64,000 nt of DNA, taken from positions 62,001 to 126,000 of the forward strand of contig JAFLDS010000003.1 in the NCBI GenBank assembly GCA_017302295.1, written 5' to 3'. A model generated the notes under the pieces. It was not told the origin of the DNA, did not search any database, and saw only the letters and a list, made by a program, of their open reading frames with translations. This DNA comes from Thauera sp. (GTDB taxonomy: Bacteria; Pseudomonadota; Gammaproteobacteria; Burkholderiales; Rhodocyclaceae). The position numbers were made by a program, and so were the translations under genes. Within the stretch, counting starts at the first letter, position 1. Every line of letters starts with the position of its first letter. Positions 59,963 through 64,000 of this stretch are shown here, one piece after another.

Positions 59963-61189
59963 TCAGCCCGCGGCGCGCACCCGGTTCAAGGCGACATCGT
60001 TGGGCGGGTTCATGACGCACATCGTTCCCGCCGGGTGATAGATGTAGGGAATGCAGCGGTTGCAGTTGATGCAACCCGAGGTCTTGACCTCGCCCCGCTG
60101 CAGTTTGTTGACGAACTGCGAGTCGTGGATCAGCGGCCGGGCCATGACCACCGCCTCGAAGCCTTCCGCCATCGCCTGCTCGGCGTTGGCGAGCGAACGC
60201 GCACCGCCGAGATAGGCCAGCGGGATGTCCACCGCCGCACGGATCTGTCGCGAGTACTCCAGGAAATACATCTCCCGGAATTGCACCTTGGGCGTGCCGA
60301 GCTGCGAGAGCTTCATCATCAGCCCGGTCAGCCAGCTGCCCTTGAGCACCTTCTTCATCTCGTCCATGTCGAAGTTGCTGCCGAACATGAACCAGCCCGA
60401 CTCCATGTTGCGCCCGCCCGACAGCACCAGCATGTCGGCGCCGGCCTGCTGCAGCAGGCGCGCAGTGACGATGGCGTCGTCGGCCGTCGCACCGCCGGGC
60501 ACGCCGTCGGCAACGTTGATCTTGGCCAGCACCGCCATCTGGTGGCCGACCTTCTCTTTGACCCGGCGCAGCACCTCGGCCGGGAAACGGGCGCGGTTTT
60601 CGGCGCTGCCGCCGTACTCGTCGGTGCGCTTGTTGGAGATGGGCGAGATGAACTGGTTGAGCAGGTAGCCGTGGCCCATGTGGATCTCGACCGCATCGAA
60701 GCCGGCCTGACGGCACAGTTCAGCCGCGTCGACAAACTGCTGCGCCACCATGTCCATGTCGGCGCGCGTCATGGCCCGTTTGCGCAAGTTGCCGCGCATG
60801 AACCCCGCCTTGTTGAAGCCGCCGGAGGCGCTCATCGTCGGCTCTTCCACCTTGACCGAGGTGACGAAGGAGCCACCATGCGTGATCTGGTAGGAGATGG
60901 CGCCGCCCTCGGCGTGCACGGCATCGGCCAGCGCCTTCAGGTCGGGCAGGATCTCGGGGCGCATCCAAACCTGGTTCGGCAAGGTACGACCGACCTTCGC
61001 CACCGCCCCGTAGGCCACCGTGGTGAGGCCGACGCCGCCCGCCGCCATGTCACGGTGATGCTTGACCAGCGCCTTGCTGGGGGCACCATCGACCACCATG
61101 CCCTCGTTGGCACCTGCGCGGATGAAACGGTTGCGCAAGGTGACTGGCCCCAACTTGAAGGGGGTGAACAGCGTGTTCTTCTCGTTCAT
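59963..61189 (-). CDS. Old Yellow Enzyme-type NADH:flavin oxidoreductase, short form
   Basis: A 408-residue protein starting LFTPFKLGPVTLRNRFIRAG, with the FMN barrel motifs (HMGHGYLLNQFISPISNKRTDEYGG) and a C-terminal C-x2-C-x2-C-x11-C set (CINCNRCIPYIYHPAGTMC) that should bind 4Fe-4S. It stops there, without the FAD/NAD(P)H module of its 710-residue relative at 35695-37827. It needs another electron donor or uses the cluster only structurally. The ATG at 61189 begins the family sequence; 61210 is the alternative. Confidence 0.87.
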   Translation of the reverse strand: MNEKNTLFTPFKLGPVTLRNRFIRAGANEGMVVDGAPSKALVKHHRDMAAGGVGLTTVAYGAVAKVGRTLPNQVWMRPEILPDLKALADAVHAEGGAISYQITHGGSFVTSVKVEEPTMSASGGFNKAGFMRGNLRKRAMTRADMDMVAQQFVDAAELCRQAGFDAVEIHMGHGYLLNQFISPISNKRTDEYGGSAENRARFPAEVLRRVKEKVGHQMAVLAKINVADGVPGGATADDAIVTARLLQQAGADMLVLSGGRNMESGWFMFGSNFDMDEMKKVLKGSWLTGLMMKLSQLGTPKVQFREMYFLEYSRQIRAAVDIPLAYLGGARSLANAEQAMAEGFEAVVMARPLIHDSQFVNKLQRGEVKTSGCINCNRCIPYIYHPAGTMCVMNPPNDVALNRVRAAG

Positions 61190-61236
61190 GAGTTGTCTCG
61201 TGAAGTTCATGGAGTGTCATGGATGGCGCGAGGCGC

Positions 61237-62826
61237 TCACGCCGGAACACGCACCATCGCCCGCAGCTCGTTCTTGACGACCTTGTTCGACGCATTGACC
61301 GGCAGCGACACGAAGAAGCGCACGAAGCGCGGCACCTTGTAGTTGGCCATGCGCTCGCGCGACCAGGCGATCAGCCCGGGCTCGTCCAGGGCATGCCCCG
61401 GGCGCAGCACCACGCAGGCGCAGCCGACTTCGCCCATGCGTTCGTCGGGCAAGCCGATCACCGCCACCTGGGCGATCGACGGGTGCGCGGTGAGCGCGGC
61501 CTCGATCTCGGCCGGGTAGCAGTTGAAGCCACCGACGATGAACATGTCCTTGAGGCGATCGGTGATGCGCAGGTAGCCACGCGCGTCCAGCGTGCCGACG
61601 TCTCCGGTGTGCAGCCATCCATCCGCATCGATCGTCTCGGCGGTGGCCTTGGCGTCCTCGAAGTAGCCTTGCATGACGTGGAAGCCGCGCAGGCAGATCT
61701 CGCCAGCCTCACCCACGCTCAGCGGTTTGTTGTCGCCGTCGACGATGCGGATCTCGGTGCCCGGGATGGCGTGGCCGCTGGTGAGCGCGACTGTCTCGGC
61801 ATCGTCGTCGGCGGCGCAGATGGTGGCCAGCCCACCGCACTCGGTGAGGCCATAGGCGGTGAGCACGACCTCGAAGCCCAGCTCGCGGCGCATGCGATCG
61901 ATCAGCACCGGCGGGATGGTCGAGGCGCCGGTGACCGCCACTCGCAGGGTGGAGAGGTCGGTCTCGGCAAGCTTCGGATGCGCGAGCATCGACAGGTAGA
62001 GCGTGGGCGGCCCGGGCAGGACGCTGATGCGGTCGGCCTCGATGCGGCGGAACACCGCCTCGGCGTCAAACACCGGGTGCGGCAGCACGGTAGCTCCGGC
62101 GATCAGGCAGGTGACCCAGCCGGCCTTGTAGCCGAAGGTGTGGAAGAAGGGATTGACGATCAGGTAGCGGTCGCCGGCGCGGATGCCAGCGATCTTCACG
62201 TACTCGATGAAGGCCTGGATGATCGGGCCGTGCGCGCTGATGACCCCCTTAGGACGGCCGGTGGTGCCGGAGGTGAACATCAGGTCGGACATGTCGCCGG
62301 CCTGCACCGCCTGCGCCGTGGCGCGCGCCCGTTCCTCGCTGACGCCCTCACCGCTGGCCAGGAAACGTACCCAGTCGGTGTCGGCATGCGCACCCGCTTC
62401 GCCGATCGCCACCACCTTCTCCAGCGTGGCGGGACGGCAGCCTGCAAGCATCGCCGGATAGTCGATATCGAGGAAACGGTCGACGACGAAGAGGATGCGG
62501 GCGTGGCTGCGCTCGATGATGTCGGCGGCCTCGACGCCCTTCATGCGGGTGTTGATCGGCACCATCGCTGCGCCGGCGCAATGGATGCCGAGCGCGGCGA
62601 GGATCCATTCGGCGCGATTGGGCGCCCAGATCGCAACGCGGTCGCCCGGTTCGATGCCGTGAGCGATCAGCGCGCGGGTGACGGCGAAAACGCGCGCCGG
62701 CAGATCTGCATAGGCGATGCGGGTGTCGCCGTCCTGGATGAAGACGCGCTCGCCATGGCGACTGGCGGCCTCGAGGACGAGGGCTGGCAGGGTGCGGGCA
62801 AGCGGCGGTACGAATTGTGCGGTCAT
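61237..62826 (-). CDS. fadD3: Acyl-CoA ligase, FadD3-like
   Basis: A 529-residue ANL ligase: [14 protein letters not shown]-loop, [42 protein letters not shown] and the catalytic-lysine tail [11 protein letters not shown]. FadD3 activates the CD-ring propionate (HIP) with CoA. Proximity to KstD and 3beta/17beta-HSD and presence of the ipd genes support this, but substrate preference is not visible from the sequence, so the symbol is tentative. Confidence 0.82.
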   Translation of the reverse strand: MTAQFVPPLARTLPALVLEAASRHGERVFIQDGDTRIAYADLPARVFAVTRALIAHGIEPGDRVAIWAPNRAEWILAALGIHCAGAAMVPINTRMKGVEAADIIERSHARILFVVDRFLDIDYPAMLAGCRPATLEKVVAIGEAGAHADTDWVRFLASGEGVSEERARATAQAVQAGDMSDLMFTSGTTGRPKGVISAHGPIIQAFIEYVKIAGIRAGDRYLIVNPFFHTFGYKAGWVTCLIAGATVLPHPVFDAEAVFRRIEADRISVLPGPPTLYLSMLAHPKLAETDLSTLRVAVTGASTIPPVLIDRMRRELGFEVVLTAYGLTECGGLATICAADDDAETVALTSGHAIPGTEIRIVDGDNKPLSVGEAGEICLRGFHVMQGYFEDAKATAETIDADGWLHTGDVGTLDARGYLRITDRLKDMFIVGGFNCYPAEIEAALTAHPSIAQVAVIGLPDERMGEVGCACVVLRPGHALDEPGLIAWSRERMANYKVPRFVRFFVSLPVNASNKVVKNELRAMVRVPA

Positions 62827-62852
62827 GATGATTCCGGTGGTGTCGCTGCGGC

Positions 62853-63614
62853 TCAGATGCTCATGACGAACTGGCCGCTGTCGACGCGCAGCTCGATGCC
62901 GTTGACTGCGCGCGCGCCATCCTCGGCAAGAAAGAGGACGGCAGCCGCGACGTCCTCGGGCTGGCAGGCACGGTTCATCGGATCGGCATCGATGGTGAAG
63001 CGCGCCGGGTCGATGCCCTTGGGGTACGAGCCCGCGGTCATCGGCGTCATGACGCCGTCGGGATGGATGGAGTTGCAGCGGATGCGGTACTTGGCCTTGC
63101 GGCAATGGGCGGCGACCGCGCGCGTGAGCCCGGAGATCGCGGCCTTGGAGGCGCCGTACGCGGCGTAGTCTTCCTTGGCGGCAATGCCGGCGATCGAGGA
63201 CATGTTGATGATCGATCCGCCTCCGCCCTCTTTCATCAGCGCCACGCCGGCCTTGCAGCCTAGGAAGACGCTGTCGGCATTGATGCGCATGAGGCGCTGC
63301 CAGTCTTCCAGCGAGGCGTCCTCGATCGAACCCTTGAGCAGGATGCCGGCGTTATTCACCAGGATGTCGAGCCGACCGAAGCGCTCGCGCACCGTCGCCA
63401 TCACCGCGTCCCAGTCGGCCACCGAGGCGGCGTCCTGGCGGATGAACGTCGCCTTGCCGCCCTGGCTGGCCGCCAGCGACTCGCCCGCCTCGACGTTCAG
63501 GTCAGTGAACACGACCTGCGCACCTTCCTTGACGAACAGCTCCACCGTCGCGCGACCGACGCCGCTCGCGCCCCCGGTGACCAGCGCCACCTTGCCTTCG
63601 ATTCGTCCTGCCAT
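62853..63614 (-). CDS. 3beta/17beta-hydroxysteroid dehydrogenase-like SDR
   Basis: A 253-residue SDR that reads very like the Comamonas 3beta/17beta-[52 protein letters not shown], and especially [13 protein letters not shown]. It would interconvert 3- and 17-hydroxyl/keto groups with NAD. It lies 24 bp after the kstD gene, and the next gene is fadD3-like. Confidence 0.88.
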   Translation of the reverse strand: MAGRIEGKVALVTGGASGVGRATVELFVKEGAQVVFTDLNVEAGESLAASQGGKATFIRQDAASVADWDAVMATVRERFGRLDILVNNAGILLKGSIEDASLEDWQRLMRINADSVFLGCKAGVALMKEGGGGSIINMSSIAGIAAKEDYAAYGASKAAISGLTRAVAAHCRKAKYRIRCNSIHPDGVMTPMTAGSYPKGIDPARFTIDADPMNRACQPEDVAAAVLFLAEDGARAVNGIELRVDSGQFVMSI

Positions 63615-63638
63615 GTTCTTCCGTCTCCTGTCTCGCGG

Positions 63639-64000
63639 TCAGGCGTTGGCCGCGATGTGATGTGCGGCGATGTAGCCGAAGGTCATCGCCGGTCCGATGG
63701 TTGCGCCGGCGCCCGGATAGGCGATGCCCATCACAGAGGCCGAGGTGTTGCCGATGGCGTAGAGACCCTCGATCGCCGAGCCGTCAGGCCGCAATACGCG
63801 CGCCTGGGCGTCGGTGAGCAGCCCACCCTTGGTGCCGATGTCGCCGGCATCCATGCGCATGGCGTAGAACGGCCCCTTCTGGACCGGCGCCAGGCAGGGG
63901 TTGGGCTTGACGTTGACATCGCCGTAGTAGCGGTCGAACACGCTGTCGCCGCGGCCGAAATCGGCATCCTTGCCAGTGCGCGCGTAGTCGTTCACCTTCG
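63639..64000 (-). CDS. kstD: 3-ketosteroid delta1-dehydrogenase, C-terminal part (5' end outside window)
   Basis: The final 120 residues or so are visible, and the frame is open to the edge. Segments [26 protein letters not shown] and [21 protein letters not shown] match the C-terminal FAD-binding and catalytic domains of KstD. The enzyme puts the C1-C2 double bond into ring A, a step needed for opening the B ring. Confidence 0.9.
   Translation of the reverse strand, partial: KVNDYARTGKDADFGRGDSVFDRYYGDVNVKPNPCLAPVQKGPFYAMRMDAGDIGTKGGLLTDAQARVLRPDGSAIEGLYAIGNTSASVMGIAYPGAGATIGPAMTFGYIAAHHIAANA

Noticed and set aside
1-64000. CRISPR arrays, tRNA or rRNA genes, insertion sequences
   Set aside because: No regularly spaced repeats, cloverleaf-like genes, rRNA-like tracts or transposase frames were recognised.

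Overview
The window is a dense, high-GC catabolic region, most likely from a betaproteobacterium (Rhodocyclales or Burkholderiales; inferred from family resemblance to Comamonas-type steroid genes, not proven). Nearly every gene fits aerobic steroid or bile-acid degradation. Present are a meta-cleavage dioxygenase and its hydrolase, a full set of CD-ring genes (ipdA, ipdB, ipdC, thiolase, crotonases, acyl-CoA dehydrogenases, a fadD3-like ligase), a 3-ketosteroid delta1-dehydrogenase, a 3beta/17beta-hydroxysteroid dehydrogenase, and two retro-aldol side-chain modules. No rRNA, tRNA, CRISPR array or insertion sequence was seen.

Layout. 1-10973 (minus): one compact operon, tesB-ipdA-ipdB-crotonase-ipdC-crotonase-two acyl-CoA dehydrogenases-thiolase-SDR-Tat amidase (cut by the window edge). 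11170-18966 (minus): an unusual group, SDR-AtuA-like-COQ4-like-pterin dehydratase-SDR-LuxC-like-LuxE-like. 19072-20277 (minus): a LuxR-family regulator, divergent from esterase-Baeyer-Villiger monooxygenase-MFS (20563-24711, plus). 24928-27098 (minus): DUF35-MaoC fusion plus Ltp2-like aldolase, divergent from a PQQ alcohol dehydrogenase. 29510-33212 (minus): small ORF, acyl-CoA ligase, NTF2-like protein, SDR. 33472-38768 (plus): MFS, TesD-like hydrolase, FMN/FAD/4Fe-4S reductase, NTF2-like protein, hypothetical protein.

39064-42715 (minus) is foreign to this theme: a three-gene ABC-3C-type conflict (probable anti-phage) operon of lower GC, flanked by gene-poor DNA. 43307-52843 (minus) is a nine-gene side-chain operon (ChsH2, acyl-CoA dehydrogenase, ChsH1, Ltp2, three acyl-CoA dehydrogenases, SDR, MFS). 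53160-57265 holds two transporters and a LysR regulator. 57293-64000 holds SDRs, a crotonase, an Old Yellow Enzyme-type reductase, a FadD3-like ligase, 3beta/17beta-HSD and the C-terminus of KstD.

The catabolic parts appear to share one control signal. An 18-bp element, T(A/C)GTC-N5-GGACGATG, occurs perfectly seven times and degenerately four more times. All are in intergenic regions in front of steroid operons; none was seen near the ABC-3C island or the LysR/efflux pair. The LuxR-type protein at 19072-20277 is the only regulator inside the catabolic blocks and is a candidate to bind it. Together the genes would import the steroid, activate and shorten the C17 side chain by beta-oxidation and aldol cleavage, dehydrogenate and open rings A/B, meta-cleave ring A, and break down the CD-ring propionate to central CoA esters.
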